A stretch of DNA of 64,000 nt, from contig NZ_CP016786.1 in NCBI RefSeq assembly GCF_002285495.1, positions 262,001-326,000 on the forward strand, written 5' to 3'. Under the pieces are notes generated by a model, which did not search any database, was not told where the DNA came from, and worked only from the letters and a program-made list of their open reading frames with translations. The stretch comes from Clostridium isatidis (GTDB lineage: Bacteria > Bacillota > Clostridia > Clostridiales > Clostridiaceae). The position numbers and the translations under genes are program-made. How positions within the stretch are numbered: position 1 is the stretch's first letter; each line of letters opens with the position of its first letter. This document shows, piece by piece, positions 1-8,628 of this stretch.

Positions 1-430
1 AGATGATTGTAAAAGTGGGTTCTTATTAGATGGATTTCCTAGAACTGTAATTCAAGCAGAAGCTCTTCAAGAATTTTTATTAGAAAGAGATAAAAATCTT
101 GATACTGCATTACTGATTGAAGTGCCAACAGAGTTTATTTTAGAAAGAATGACAGGAAGAAGAGTATGTCCATCATGTGGAGCTAGTTATCACATAAAGT
201 ATAATCCACCTATCCATGGAGATAAATGTGATGTTTGTGGAAGTGATATCATCCAAAGAAAAGATGATTCAGAGGAAACAGTATCTGAAAGATTAGATGT
301 GTATAAGAAACAAACACAACCACTAATTGATTTTTATAAAGAAAAGAACTTACTTTCAGTTGTAGATGGAACAAAGGCTATTAATGAAGTTTTTGAAGGT
401 ATTTGTGCCTTATTAGGAGATTTTGAATAA
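1..430 (+). CDS. adk: Adenylate kinase, C-terminal part (cut by window edge)
   Basis: Adenylate kinase interconverts ATP+AMP and 2 ADP in the cytoplasm. The open frame runs in from the left edge (first full codon at base 2), so the start lies outside the window. Visible are the LDGFPRT motif and a LID domain with two Cys pairs (CPSCG and CDVCG), the zinc-binding LID of Gram-positive enzymes. The stop overlaps the map start by one base (TAATG), so the two genes are translationally coupled, as in the spc operon of Firmicutes. Family and identity are secure. Confidence 0.97.
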   Translation, partial: DDCKSGFLLDGFPRTVIQAEALQEFLLERDKNLDTALLIEVPTEFILERMTGRRVCPSCGASYHIKYNPPIHGDKCDVCGSDIIQRKDDSEETVSERLDVYKKQTQPLIDFYKEKNLLSVVDGTKAINEVFEGICALLGDFE

Positions 431-1179
431 TGATTTTTCTTAAAAATAACAAAGAAATTGAGCTAATGAGGTTGGCTGGAAGAATAGTAGCCGAAACATT
501 ATTATTAATTGAAGAAAAAGTAAGGCCAGGAATAACTACTGCTGAATTAGATAGAATTGCAGAAGAATTTATAACTAAGCATGGAGCTAGACCTTCATTT
601 AAGGGCTTATACGGCTTTCCAGCTTCATTATGTATATCTGTTAATGAGCAAGTTGTTCATGGAATCCCAGGAAAATATGTATTAAAAGATGGAGATATAG
701 TTAGTGTAGATTGTGGTGCGTTTCTTAATGGCTTTCATGGAGATGCTGCAAGAACCTTTGCAGTGGGCAATATAACAGAGGAAGCTAGTAAGTTAATTAA
801 AGTAACCAAAGAAAGTTTCTTTAAAGGCATTGAAAATGCTAAGGTGGGCAATAGACTTACTGATATATCACATGAAATACAAAACTACGTAGAGGCTGCA
901 GGTTTCTCAGTAGTAAGAGAATTCGTGGGACACGGTATAGGAAGATCTTTGCATGAGGATCCAGATATACCAAATTACGGTAGGCCAGGTAAAGGTCCTA
1001 AATTAGTAGAAGGAATGGCTTTGGCCATTGAGCCTATGGTTAACGTAGGTAGCTATAAAGTTAGAACATTAAATGATAACTGGACTGTAGTAACTAGTGA
1101 TGGCAGTTTATCTGCACATTACGAGAACACTATTGTAATTTTACCAGATGGACCAGAAATATTAACACTGATTGAGTAA
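430..1179 (+). CDS. map: Methionine aminopeptidase, type I
   Basis: Removes the initiator Met from nascent proteins. At 249 residues it has the usual length for the short bacterial type I enzyme. The five metal ligands are all visible: Asp in VDCGAF, Asp in GFHGDAART, His in VGHGIGR, Glu in AIEPM and Glu in HYENTI. The ATG overlaps the adk stop by one base, so adk and map are coupled in the ribosomal super-operon. Nothing unusual was seen. Confidence 0.97.
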   Translation: MIFLKNNKEIELMRLAGRIVAETLLLIEEKVRPGITTAELDRIAEEFITKHGARPSFKGLYGFPASLCISVNEQVVHGIPGKYVLKDGDIVSVDCGAFLNGFHGDAARTFAVGNITEEASKLIKVTKESFFKGIENAKVGNRLTDISHEIQNYVEAAGFSVVREFVGHGIGRSLHEDPDIPNYGRPGKGPKLVEGMALAIEPMVNVGSYKVRTLNDNWTVVTSDGSLSAHYENTIVILPDGPEILTLIE

Positions 1180-1260
1180 GTGTTGCTTAGTTATAAATTA
1201 ACATGATACCACAAGGTGGCTTGTAGATTTATGACTAAGGTAATCATTGAGGTGAAAAAT

Positions 1261-1542
1261 TTGCAAAACAATGACTTGATTGGAAAAGTAGTTCTTTCAA
1301 AAGCAGGAAGAGACAAAGATCATTTATATGTAGTAATAGATGTGTTAAATGATAAGTATGTTCTTCTAAGCAATGGGAATACAAAAACAGTTCAGATGCC
1401 TAAACGTAAGAGTTTAAAACACTTAAGAGTTTTAAATAATGTAGATGATGAGATTAAAGAATCTATCATATCAAAAGATAGAGGTACTGATTTAAAAATA
1501 AAAAGATTTCTAAAACTTAAAGGCATTGTTAAGGAGGGTTGA
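1261..1542 (+). CDS. KOW-domain RNA-binding protein (L14e-like)
   Basis: Small protein of about 93 residues with an N-terminal KOW-like segment (LIGKVVLSKAGRDKDHLYVV) and a basic middle, typical of the clostridial KOW/L14e-like proteins encoded between map and infA and presumed to bind rRNA. The frame stays open upstream to a GTG at 1216, but the TTG at 1261 is preferred: it has GAGGTG six bases upstream and gives the family's N-terminus (QNNDLIGKVV). The precise function is not known. The stop lies seven bases before infA, so it is co-transcribed. Confidence 0.85.
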   Translation: MQNNDLIGKVVLSKAGRDKDHLYVVIDVLNDKYVLLSNGNTKTVQMPKRKSLKHLRVLNNVDDEIKESIISKDRGTDLKIKRFLKLKGIVKEG

Positions 1543-1549
1543 TTACCTT

Positions 1550-1768
1550 ATGTCAAAAGATGATGTAATAGAAATGCAGGGTACAGTACTAGAAGCATTG
1601 CCAAATGCTATGTTCCAAGTAGAACTTGAAAGCGGGCATAAGATTCTAGCACATATATCAGGAAAATTAAGAATGAACTTCATAAGAATTCTTCCAGGGG
1701 ATAAGGTTACAATAGAACTTTCTCCATATGACTTAACAAGAGGTAGAATTACATGGAGAGAAAAATAA
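1550..1768 (+). CDS. infA: Translation initiation factor IF-1
   Basis: 72-residue S1/OB-fold protein that binds the ribosomal A site during initiation. The sequence MSKDDVIEMQGTVLEALPN and the end RGRITWREK are canonical. ATG 1550 is chosen over an upstream in-frame start at 1526 because AAGGAGGG sits 11 bases before it and it gives the exact family length. Its position between the KOW gene and rpmJ is the standard Firmicutes order. Confidence 0.97.
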   Translation: MSKDDVIEMQGTVLEALPNAMFQVELESGHKILAHISGKLRMNFIRILPGDKVTIELSPYDLTRGRITWREK

Positions 1769-1813
1769 AAAATTAATACTAAACGCTACAAAGTTTTACA
1801 AGGAGGGTTAGCG

Positions 1814-1927
1814 ATGAAAGTAAGACCATCAGTTAAGCCTATTTGCGAAAAGTGCAAAGTTATAAAGAGAAAAGGAAGAGTAATGGTTATCTGTGAAAAT
1901 CCTAAGCACAAGCAAAAACAAGGCTAA
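1814..1927 (+). CDS. rpmJ: 50S ribosomal protein L36
   Basis: 37-residue protein, MKVRPSVKPICEKCKVIKRK and onward, with the zinc-ribbon ligands C11, C14, C27 and H32, so this is the zinc-containing (C+) form of L36. AGGAGG lies at 1801-1806, followed by ATG 1814. It sits between infA and rpsM as expected. Confidence 0.96.
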   Translation: MKVRPSVKPICEKCKVIKRKGRVMVICENPKHKQKQG

Positions 1928-2040
1928 TACAATAAAAGTATAGGCAAAAAAGTATTATATTCCTATATGAATTTTATTGACTTTTAACTTAAAGTCAAAT
2001 ATGATTATATAGGCATTTATTTAATGATAAATAAATATTA

Positions 2041-2083
2041 GGTGCGGCTGACAGTAGAGCAAAACTCTACTGACCTAGTTTTT
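2041..2083 (+). ncRNA. Hairpin between rpmJ and rpsM, candidate leader or attenuator
   Basis: The 240-base gap between rpmJ and rpsM holds a perfect 8-bp stem (CAGTAGAG 2052-2059 with CTCTACTG 2065-2072, loop CAAAA). It can extend by TAGGT/ACCTA across an internal bulge and is followed by a short T run. It could be a partial terminator, an mRNA processing site or a ribosomal-protein autoregulatory leader. I see the structure; its role is inferred and I do not match it to a named RNA family. Confidence 0.45.
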
Positions 2084-2167
2084 ATTATATAAAAATACAC
2101 AAAATCAATTAATAAACAATATTAATAAAAATTGTTTTGATTTCAATACCAGGAGGTGTAAGTTTTA

Positions 2168-2533
2168 ATGGCAAGAATTTCAGGCGTAGACCTACCAAAG
2201 GAAAAAAGAATTGAAATAGGTCTAACATATATATATGGAATAGGACTTTCTACTTCACATAAGATATTAGCAGCAACAGGTATAAATCCTGACACAAGAG
2301 TTAAGGATCTTACTGAAGACGAAGTAACAAAGATTAGAGAATATGTAAAAACATTAACAATTGAAGGCGACTTAAGAAGAGAAGTAGCATTAAATATTAA
2401 GAGATTAATAGAAATCGGATCTTATAGAGGAATAAGACACAGAAAAGGTCTTCCAGTTAGAGGTCAAAAGACTAAGACTAACGCTAGAACAAGAAAAGGT
2501 CCAAAGAAAACTATAGCAAATAAGAAGAAATAG
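2168..2533 (+). CDS. rpsM: 30S ribosomal protein S13
   Basis: 121-residue S13 of the 30S head, contacting the 50S subunit and P-site tRNA. It starts MARISGVDLPKEKRIEIGLTY, has the conserved IRHRKGLPVRGQKTKTNAR segment and a Lys-rich tail. AGGAGGTG lies 9 bases before ATG. First gene of the rpsM-rpsK-rpsD-rpoA-rplQ (alpha-type) block, 15 bases before rpsK. Confidence 0.97.
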   Translation: MARISGVDLPKEKRIEIGLTYIYGIGLSTSHKILAATGINPDTRVKDLTEDEVTKIREYVKTLTIEGDLRREVALNIKRLIEIGSYRGIRHRKGLPVRGQKTKTNARTRKGPKKTIANKKK

Positions 2534-2548
2534 TTAGGAGGGAATTCA

Positions 2549-2941
2549 ATGGCTCAGAAAGTTAAGAAAACTAGAAGAAGAAAAGAAAGAAAGAATGTTG
2601 AGCATGGCGCAGCACATATTTCTTCAACATTTAATAACTCAATAGTTACTTTAACTGATGCAAGAGGAAATGCTTTATCATGGTCAAGCGCAGGAGCTTT
2701 AGGCTTCAGAGGGTCAAGAAAGAGTACTCCTTATGCAGCACAAATGGCAGCAGAAACTGCAGCTAAAGCAGCTATGGAACATGGATTAAAGAGTATAGAA
2801 GTTTATGTAAAGGGACCAGGAGCTGGAAGAGAAGCAGCAATCAGATCTTTACAAGCAGCAGGATTAGAAGTAACTTTAATTAAAGATGTTACTCCAATCC
2901 CACATAACGGATGTAGACCACCAAAGAGAAGAAGAGTCTAG
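2549..2941 (+). CDS. rpsK: 30S ribosomal protein S11
   Basis: 130-residue S11 of the 30S platform. A basic N-terminus is followed by the conserved segments AHISSTFNNSIVTLTD and KSTPYAAQMAAE, and the C-terminus ends PHNGCRPPKRRRV. AGGAGG precedes the ATG. Co-directional and closely spaced with rpsM and rpsD. Confidence 0.97.
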   Translation: MAQKVKKTRRRKERKNVEHGAAHISSTFNNSIVTLTDARGNALSWSSAGALGFRGSRKSTPYAAQMAAETAAKAAMEHGLKSIEVYVKGPGAGREAAIRSLQAAGLEVTLIKDVTPIPHNGCRPPKRRRV

Positions 2942-2964
2942 TATTCATATAGGAGGTGTAATTA

Positions 2965-3585
2965 ATGGCAAGATATACTGGAGCTACATGTAGATTATGT
3001 AGAAGAGAAGGTATGAAACTATTCCTAAAAGGGGATAGATGTTATACAGATAAATGTGCTTTCGTTAGAAGAAGTTATGCACCAGGACAACACGGAGCAG
3101 CTAGAAAGAAATTATCTAACTACGGAGTACAATTAAGAGAAAAACAAAAAGCAAGAAGAATATACGGAATATTAGAAGGCCAATTCAGAACTTACTATGA
3201 AAAGGCTGATCACATGAGAGGAATCACAGGTGAAAACTTACTAAAATTACTAGAAATGAGATTAGATAACGTAGTTTACAGACTAGGTTATGGTGCTTCA
3301 AGACCAGAAGCTAGACAATTAGTAAACCACGGACATTTCTTAGTAAATGGTAAGAGAGTTAATATCCCATCATATCAAGTTTCTGTTAATGATGTAATAA
3401 CAGTAGCTGAAAAGAGCAGAGGATCAGAAAAGTTCAAGACATTTATTGAAAATCCTAAGACATTACCAAAATGGTTAGAAGCTAATGCTGAAAATTATAC
3501 AGGAAAAGTAGTTGCTGAGCCATCAAGAGAAGATATTGATAGCCCAATCAACGAAACTCTAATTGTCGAATTATACAGCAAGTAA
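2965..3585 (+). CDS. rpsD: 30S ribosomal protein S4, zinc-binding form
   Basis: 206-residue S4, a primary 16S rRNA binder and, in many bacteria, a translational autoregulator. It starts MARYTGATCRLCRREG and carries four N-terminal cysteines (C9, C12, C26, C31), the C+ zinc-binding version, followed by the S4 RNA-binding domain (LEMRLDNVVYRLG, RQLVNHGHFLVNGKRVN). It stands between rpsK and rpoA. The 100 bases before rpoA hold an AT-rich hairpin (about 3596-3628) of unknown role. Confidence 0.97.
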   Translation: MARYTGATCRLCRREGMKLFLKGDRCYTDKCAFVRRSYAPGQHGAARKKLSNYGVQLREKQKARRIYGILEGQFRTYYEKADHMRGITGENLLKLLEMRLDNVVYRLGYGASRPEARQLVNHGHFLVNGKRVNIPSYQVSVNDVITVAEKSRGSEKFKTFIENPKTLPKWLEANAENYTGKVVAEPSREDIDSPINETLIVELYSK

Positions 3586-3686
3586 TAGTTTAGTATTTAT
3601 ATTGTTAAGATTTTTCTTACGATATAAATATTTAAGCGTTGCCCTCAGAGTAAAGTTGCCATTTAATATATAAGGAGGGTTTGTGC

Positions 3687-4634
3687 ATGTTAGAAATAGA
3701 AAAGCCAGTTATAGAGTGTACAGAAGTAAATGAAAATGGTACTTATGGTAAGTATGTTATTGAACCACTAGAAAGAGGATACGGTATAACTCTTGGAAAT
3801 GCTCTAAGAAGAATACTTTTATCATCACTTCCAGGAGTTGCTCCAACATCTGTTAAGATTGACGGAGTATTACATGAGTTTTCAACTGTACATGGAGTTA
3901 AGGAAGATGTAACAGAAATAATTCTTAACATAAAATCTTTAGCATTAACTATGAATGGTGAAGGTCCAAAAACTATTTATATAGATGCTAAAGGACCTGG
4001 TGAAATTACAGGTGCTGATATAAAAACTGATGGAGATGTAGAGGTAATAAATAAAGATCTTCACATCGCTACGTTAGATGAAGACGGTAAGTTATATATG
4101 GAGATAACTGTTAATAAAGGAAGAGGATATGTAACTCAAAGTAAAAATAAGAGTGAAGATCTTCCAATATCATCAATAGCAGTAGATTCAATATATACAC
4201 CAGTTAAAAGAGTTAATTTTACTGTTGAAAATACAAGAGTTGGTCAAATTACTGACTACGATAAATTAACTTTAGAAATTTGGACTAACGGAACTATAAA
4301 AATTGATGAAGCTATAAGCTTATCAGCAAAAATTCTTATAGAACATTTAAAACTATTTATGTCATTAGGAGATAGTACTAATGATGTAGAAATTATGATA
4401 GAAAAAGAAGAAGATAAGAAAGAAAAAGTACTAGAAATGACTGTAGAAGAATTAGATTTATCTGTTAGATCTTATAACTGTCTAAAGAGAGCAGGAATTA
4501 ATACAGTTCAAGAACTTGCCTCAAAATCAATGGATGATATGATGAAGGTAAGAAATCTAGGAAAGAAATCTTTAGAGGAAGTCGAAAGAAAGCTTAGGGA
4601 GCTAAACTTAAGTTTAAGACAAAACGATGAGTAA
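3687..4634 (+). CDS. rpoA: RNA polymerase alpha subunit
   Basis: 315-residue alpha subunit. The N-terminal dimerisation domain includes EPLERGYGITLGNALRRILL, and the C-terminal DNA/activator-binding domain (from about residue 250) includes ELDLSVRSYNCLKRAGI and NLGKKSLEEV. ATG 3687 is chosen rather than an in-frame TTG two codons earlier because AAGGAGGG (3672-3679) is placed seven bases before the ATG. Followed 14 bases later by rplQ. Confidence 0.97.
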   Translation: MLEIEKPVIECTEVNENGTYGKYVIEPLERGYGITLGNALRRILLSSLPGVAPTSVKIDGVLHEFSTVHGVKEDVTEIILNIKSLALTMNGEGPKTIYIDAKGPGEITGADIKTDGDVEVINKDLHIATLDEDGKLYMEITVNKGRGYVTQSKNKSEDLPISSIAVDSIYTPVKRVNFTVENTRVGQITDYDKLTLEIWTNGTIKIDEAISLSAKILIEHLKLFMSLGDSTNDVEIMIEKEEDKKEKVLEMTVEELDLSVRSYNCLKRAGINTVQELASKSMDDMMKVRNLGKKSLEEVERKLRELNLSLRQNDE

Positions 4635-4648
4635 GGAGGTAAATCCAC

Positions 4649-4990
4649 ATGGCAGGTTATCGTAAACTAGGTCGTTCTACAGACCAAAGAAAAGCTATGT
4701 TAAGAAGCCTTGTAACTGGACTTTTAAAACATGGTAAGATAGAAACAACAGAAACTAGAGCTAAAGAAACTAGAAAACTAGCTGAAAAGATGATCACTTT
4801 AGCAAAAAGAGGTGACCTACACGCTAGAAGACAAGTTTTAGCTTTTGTTACTGAAGAAGAAGTAGTTGCAAACCTATTTGACAACATTGCTCCAAAATAT
4901 GCTGAAAGAAATGGTGGATACACTAGAATCTTAAAGATGGGTCCAAGAAGAGGGGACGGAGCTGAAGTTGTTATACTTGAATTAGTATAA
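4649..4990 (+). CDS. rplQ: 50S ribosomal protein L17
   Basis: 113-residue bacterial L17, starting MAGYRKLGRSTDQRKAMLRS, with the typical KHGKIETTETRAKETRKLAE segment. AAGGAGG overlaps the rpoA stop region. Last gene of the ribosomal super-operon; a strong hairpin follows directly. Confidence 0.97.
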   Translation: MAGYRKLGRSTDQRKAMLRSLVTGLLKHGKIETTETRAKETRKLAEKMITLAKRGDLHARRQVLAFVTEEEVVANLFDNIAPKYAERNGGYTRILKMGPRRGDGAEVVILELV

Positions 4991-4997
4991 TATATTA

Positions 4998-5028
4998 GGG
5001 GATTAAGCCGAGCTTAGTCCCCATTTTT
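4998..5028 (+). terminator. rplQ downstream hairpin (L17 downstream element-like)
   Basis: A 10-bp stem (GGGGATTAAG 4998-5007 with CTTAGTCCCC 5013-5022, one G-U pair), loop CCGAG, then a T run. It works as an intrinsic terminator for the ribosomal operon. Location and shape match the L17 downstream element, a small RNA motif described downstream of rplQ in Firmicutes. That assignment is by position and appearance, not by a covariance search. Confidence 0.75.
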
Positions 5029-5208
5029 ACATATATATATTTAAGATTTATGAGGACAAATAGTTAAATATTATATGAGAGTCTATAAAATTTTCCAAAA
5101 TCCATTGTAATACTTTCAAGGTATATTATAATATTCTTATATTTAATGTATATACAGTATAGATTTTGATATAATATTTAAGCATAGTGGCAGATTGGAG
5201 GAATATAT

Positions 5209-6054
5209 GTGAAAGAAACAATGATTAACTGCAACAATGTGTCTTATAAATATAGAGCTAACGAAAATGAAGAAGAAAAATATGCTGTAAATGGTGTTAC
5301 TTTTAAAGTAGAAAAGGGAGAATTCCTTGCTATTTTAGGGCATAATGGGTCTGGAAAATCAACAATAGCAAAGCATATGAATGCTCTATTATTACCAACT
5401 GAAGGAACAGTAGTAGTCGATGGATTAGATACTTCAAATTCAGAATGTTTATGGGAAATTAGAGCAAAGGCAGGTATGGTTTTTCAAAATCCAGATAATC
5501 AGCTTGTTGCTACAATTGTAGAAGAAGATGTTGCTTTTGGACCTGAAAATTTAGGAATAGATCCTAAAGAAATAAGAGAAAGAGTCGATGATAGTTTAAA
5601 GAAAGTTGGTATGTATGAGTATAGAAAGCATGCTCCTCATTTACTTTCTGGAGGTCAAAAACAGAGAATAGCTCTTGCAGGAATATTAGCAATGCAGCCA
5701 GATTGTATAATACTAGATGAACCAACAGCTATGCTAGATCCTTCTGGTAGAAAAGATGTATTAAATTATATAAAAGAAGTTAATGAGAAATACGGTATAA
5801 CAATTATATTAATTACTCATTATATGGATGAAGCTGCTCAAGCAGATAGATTAATAGTTATGGATAATGGTAAAATAATCTTAGAAGGAAAACCTAGAGA
5901 GGTCTTTTCTAATGTAAAGAAAATGAAAGAACTTGGTTTAGATGTTCCTCAAGTAACAGAATTATGTTATGAGTTAAGAAAAGAAGGTATAAATATAAAT
6001 TCAAATATTTTAAATGTAGATGAGATGGTGAATGTATTATGTCAATTAAAATAG
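5209..6054 (+). CDS. ecfA1: ECF transporter ATPase A1 (CbiO-like)
   Basis: 281-residue ATPase of the energy-coupling-factor module that powers vitamin and metal uptake through exchangeable S components. Walker A GHNGSGKST (44-52), Q-loop FQNPDNQ, signature LSGGQ (146-150) and Walker B CIILDEPTAMLD (about 166-177). The GTG start is supported by TTGGAGG six bases upstream. It overlaps ecfA2 by 16 bases. A TATAAT at 5170 is a possible -10. No S component is encoded nearby, as expected for a shared (group II) module. Confidence 0.95.
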   Translation: MKETMINCNNVSYKYRANENEEEKYAVNGVTFKVEKGEFLAILGHNGSGKSTIAKHMNALLLPTEGTVVVDGLDTSNSECLWEIRAKAGMVFQNPDNQLVATIVEEDVAFGPENLGIDPKEIRERVDDSLKKVGMYEYRKHAPHLLSGGQKQRIALAGILAMQPDCIILDEPTAMLDPSGRKDVLNYIKEVNEKYGITIILITHYMDEAAQADRLIVMDNGKIILEGKPREVFSNVKKMKELGLDVPQVTELCYELRKEGININSNILNVDEMVNVLCQLK

Positions 6055-6905
6055 AAAATTTAGTACATGTGTATATGCCAAAATCACCTTTTGAGAAAGT
6101 GGCATTAAATAATGTTAATCTAGAAATAAATGATGGAGAATTTGTAGCTTTAATTGGACACACAGGTTCTGGAAAATCAACATTGATACAACATATGAAT
6201 GGATTATTAAGTCCTACATCTGGAAAAATAATAATAGATGGCATAGATATTACAAAAAAAGATGTTAAGCTTTCTGATATAAGAAAAAAAGTAGGTTTAG
6301 TATTTCAATATCCAGAATATCAATTGTTTGAAGAAACAATAGAAAAAGATATAGAATTTGGTCCTAGAAATTTAGGATTAGAGGATGAAGAGATAACAAG
6401 AAGAGTTAAAAGAGCCATGAATATGGTAGGTCTAGACTATGAAACTTATAAAGACAAATCTCCTTTTGACTTAAGTGGGGGACAAAAAAGAAGAGTAGCA
6501 ATTGCTGGTGTAATTGCTATGGAACCAAAGACACTTATATTAGATGAACCAACTGCCGGATTAGATCCAAAGGGAAGAGATGATATTTTAAATCAAATTA
6601 AAATTCTTCATGATGAATATAAAATGACAATCATAATAGTAAGTCATAGTATGGAGGATGTTGCTAATATAGCAGAAAGAGTTATTGTTATGAATAATGG
6701 AGAAGTTGCTCTTCAAGGAAATCCTTCAGAAGTATTTGTAGAAGTAGAAAAATTAGAAAAAATAGGCCTTGCAGTACCTCAAGTAACATATTTAATGAGA
6801 AAACTAAGAAATAAGGGTTTTGATGTAAGTACAAAGGTATATACAATAGAGCAGGCTAAAGAAGAATTATTAAAGCTATTAAAATCCAATGTATCTAGGG
6901 GGTAA
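6039..6905 (+). CDS. ecfA2: ECF transporter ATPase A2
   Basis: 288-residue partner ATPase; EcfA1 and EcfA2 form a heterodimer with EcfT. Walker A GHTGSGKST starts near residue 40, Q-loop FQYPEYQLFEETI, signature LSGGQKRR, Walker B LILDEPTAGLD. The C-terminal extension (VPQVTYLMRKLRNKG) matches the EcfA C-terminal dimerisation region also seen in EcfA1. The ATG overlaps the end of ecfA1 and the gene ends five bases before ecfT. Confidence 0.95.
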   Translation: MSIKIENLVHVYMPKSPFEKVALNNVNLEINDGEFVALIGHTGSGKSTLIQHMNGLLSPTSGKIIIDGIDITKKDVKLSDIRKKVGLVFQYPEYQLFEETIEKDIEFGPRNLGLEDEEITRRVKRAMNMVGLDYETYKDKSPFDLSGGQKRRVAIAGVIAMEPKTLILDEPTAGLDPKGRDDILNQIKILHDEYKMTIIIVSHSMEDVANIAERVIVMNNGEVALQGNPSEVFVEVEKLEKIGLAVPQVTYLMRKLRNKGFDVSTKVYTIEQAKEELLKLLKSNVSRG

Positions 6906-6910
6906 CAAAA

Positions 6911-7714
6911 TTGATAAAAGATATAACTATAGGTCAATATATACCTGGGGAAACCTTTGTTCATAAGTTAGACCCTAGGACAAAAATACTTTTAACTATA
7001 CTATATATAATATCCTTATTTATAGTAGATAAATTTGTTGGATATATATTAATTATAGGCTTTTTAGTTCTAACAGTATGGGCAGCAAAGCTCCCAGTTA
7101 GATATTTAGCTAAGGGAATAAAACCAGTACTTTTTCTAATAATTTTCACTGCAGTATTAAATATCTTTATGGTTAAGGGAACTCTAAATAATTTAATATT
7201 TGAATATGGTTTTATAAAAGTATATAAAGAAGGGCTTTTAACAGCAGCCTTTATGGCTTTAAGGCTAATTTTCCTAATTATGAGTACTTCTGTTTTAACT
7301 CTTACAACATCCCCTATTGAGTTAACAGATGCAATAGAAAAGCTTCTTAAGCCAATAGGAAAAGAAATTGCTCATGAATTAGCTATGATGATGACAATTG
7401 CCTTAAGATTTATACCAACTTTAATGGACGAAACAGATAAAATTATGATGGCTCAAAAGGCAAGAGGAGCAGATTTTGATAATGGTGGATTAATGCAAAA
7501 GGCAAAAAGTCTAATACCACTTTTAGTTCCTCTATTTGTAAGCTCCTTTAGAAGGGCAGATGAGCTTGCTATGGCAATGGAATCAAGAGCTTATAGGGGC
7601 GGAGCAGGAAGAACTAGAATGAAGCAGTTAAAATTTACAAATAATGATTTACTTTCTTTTGGTTTATTTTCAATTTTATTTGTAGGAGCTTTATTAGTAA
7701 GATTCTATTTATAA
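6911..7714 (+). CDS. ecfT: ECF transporter transmembrane subunit T
   Basis: 267-residue integral membrane protein joining the ATPases to S components. Hydrophobic segments fill the first half and a final helix closes the C-terminus. The two Ala-Arg-Gly-type coupling motifs are visible as QKARGADF and ESRAYRGG. The start is TTG, preceded by AGGGGG. Third gene of ecfA1-ecfA2-ecfT, ten bases before truA, an arrangement common in Firmicutes. Confidence 0.95.
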   Translation: MIKDITIGQYIPGETFVHKLDPRTKILLTILYIISLFIVDKFVGYILIIGFLVLTVWAAKLPVRYLAKGIKPVLFLIIFTAVLNIFMVKGTLNNLIFEYGFIKVYKEGLLTAAFMALRLIFLIMSTSVLTLTTSPIELTDAIEKLLKPIGKEIAHELAMMMTIALRFIPTLMDETDKIMMAQKARGADFDNGGLMQKAKSLIPLLVPLFVSSFRRADELAMAMESRAYRGGAGRTRMKQLKFTNNDLLSFGLFSILFVGALLVRFYL

Positions 7715-7724
7715 AGGTGAAAAA

Positions 7725-8459
7725 ATGAGAAATATAAAACTAACAATAGAATATGATGGAACAAATTATTTAGGATGGCAGAAACAAAAAAATGGAGCAA
7801 CTATTCAAGGAACCTTAGAAGAGGCTATAAAGCTTTTAACAAAGGAAGAAATTGAATTAGTAGGAAGTTCTAGAACTGATACAGGAGTTCATGCTAAGGC
7901 TTTTATAGCTAATTTTAAAACAAATAGTACAATTCCTGCTGATAAGTTTAGAGAAGCCATAAATCATAAATTGCCTGAAGATATTGTTATTATAAAATCA
8001 GAGGAAGTAGATATAAACTTTCATTCAAGGTATGATGCTAAAGGAAAAACATATTCCTATAGTATAATTAACAGAGATATTTACCCAGCAATAGGAAGAA
8101 ATTATTTATATCATATAAAGAAAAAATTAAATATAAATTCCATGAAGGAAGCTTGTAAATACTTCATAGGAACTTACGATTTTTCAGCTTTTAAAAGTAG
8201 TGGAAGTTCAGTTAAAACATCTATAAGAACAATAAAAGATCTTCATATAGATGAAGAAAATGAAATAATAAAAATATATGTAACTGGTGATGGTTTCTTA
8301 TATAATATGGTTAGAATTATTGTAGGTACCTTATTAATGGTTGGAAATAATAAAATAAAGCCGGAAGAGATAACAAATATTATAGAAAGTAAAGATAGGC
8401 AAAAAGCTGGAATTTGTGTTCCAGCAAAAGGTTTGACCCTAGAAAAGGTATATTATTAA
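7725..8459 (+). CDS. truA: tRNA pseudouridine synthase A
   Basis: 244-residue TruA, which makes pseudouridine at tRNA positions 38-40. The catalytic Asp is D52 in SSRTDTGVHA; LTIEYDGTNYLGWQ at the N-terminus and FLYNMVRIIVGTL near the C-terminus are family signatures. Fourth gene of the ecf operon, directly upstream of the rplM promoter, the conserved order in Bacillus and Clostridium. Confidence 0.95.
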   Translation: MRNIKLTIEYDGTNYLGWQKQKNGATIQGTLEEAIKLLTKEEIELVGSSRTDTGVHAKAFIANFKTNSTIPADKFREAINHKLPEDIVIIKSEEVDINFHSRYDAKGKTYSYSIINRDIYPAIGRNYLYHIKKKLNINSMKEACKYFIGTYDFSAFKSSGSSVKTSIRTIKDLHIDEENEIIKIYVTGDGFLYNMVRIIVGTLLMVGNNKIKPEEITNIIESKDRQKAGICVPAKGLTLEKVYY

Positions 8460-8483
8460 CATAAAAAATAATTATAAAGAGTA

Positions 8484-8512
8484 TTGACACACCCGTAAGC
8501 GTGTATTATAAT
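8484..8512 (+). promoter_or_regulatory. Consensus sigma-A promoter for rplM-rpsI
   Basis: Perfect TTGACA (8484-8489) and perfect TATAAT (8507-8512) separated by 17 bases. One of the best sigma-A matches in the window, fitting high expression of ribosomal proteins. Transcription would begin near 8519, leaving a leader of about 110 bases. Confidence 0.92.
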
Positions 8513-8519
8513 AATGTAT

Positions 8520-8622
8520 GTTTGTTAGAATAATTTATGTATATAAGATCCACTAGCCCCGGGTCTTGACATAAAAGCAGTACTTAAAGAAAAGTAGAGC
8601 ACAAATGTAAGTTCAGGGAGGG
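8520..8622 (+). ncRNA. Candidate L13 leader of rplM-rpsI
   Basis: The roughly 100-base untranslated leader contains a 7-bp stem (AAGATCC 8545-8551 with GGGTCTT 8561-8567, one G-U pair). A structured L13 leader that mediates autoregulation is known upstream of rplM in Firmicutes, and the place and size fit. Identity with that family is inferred from position and the visible stem only. Confidence 0.55.
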
Positions 8623-8628
8623 AAAACA

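Noticed and set aside
1216..1260. Upstream GTG start for the KOW-domain protein
   Set aside because: No ribosome site before it, and the added residues do not belong to the family; TTG 1261 has a well-placed GAGGTG.
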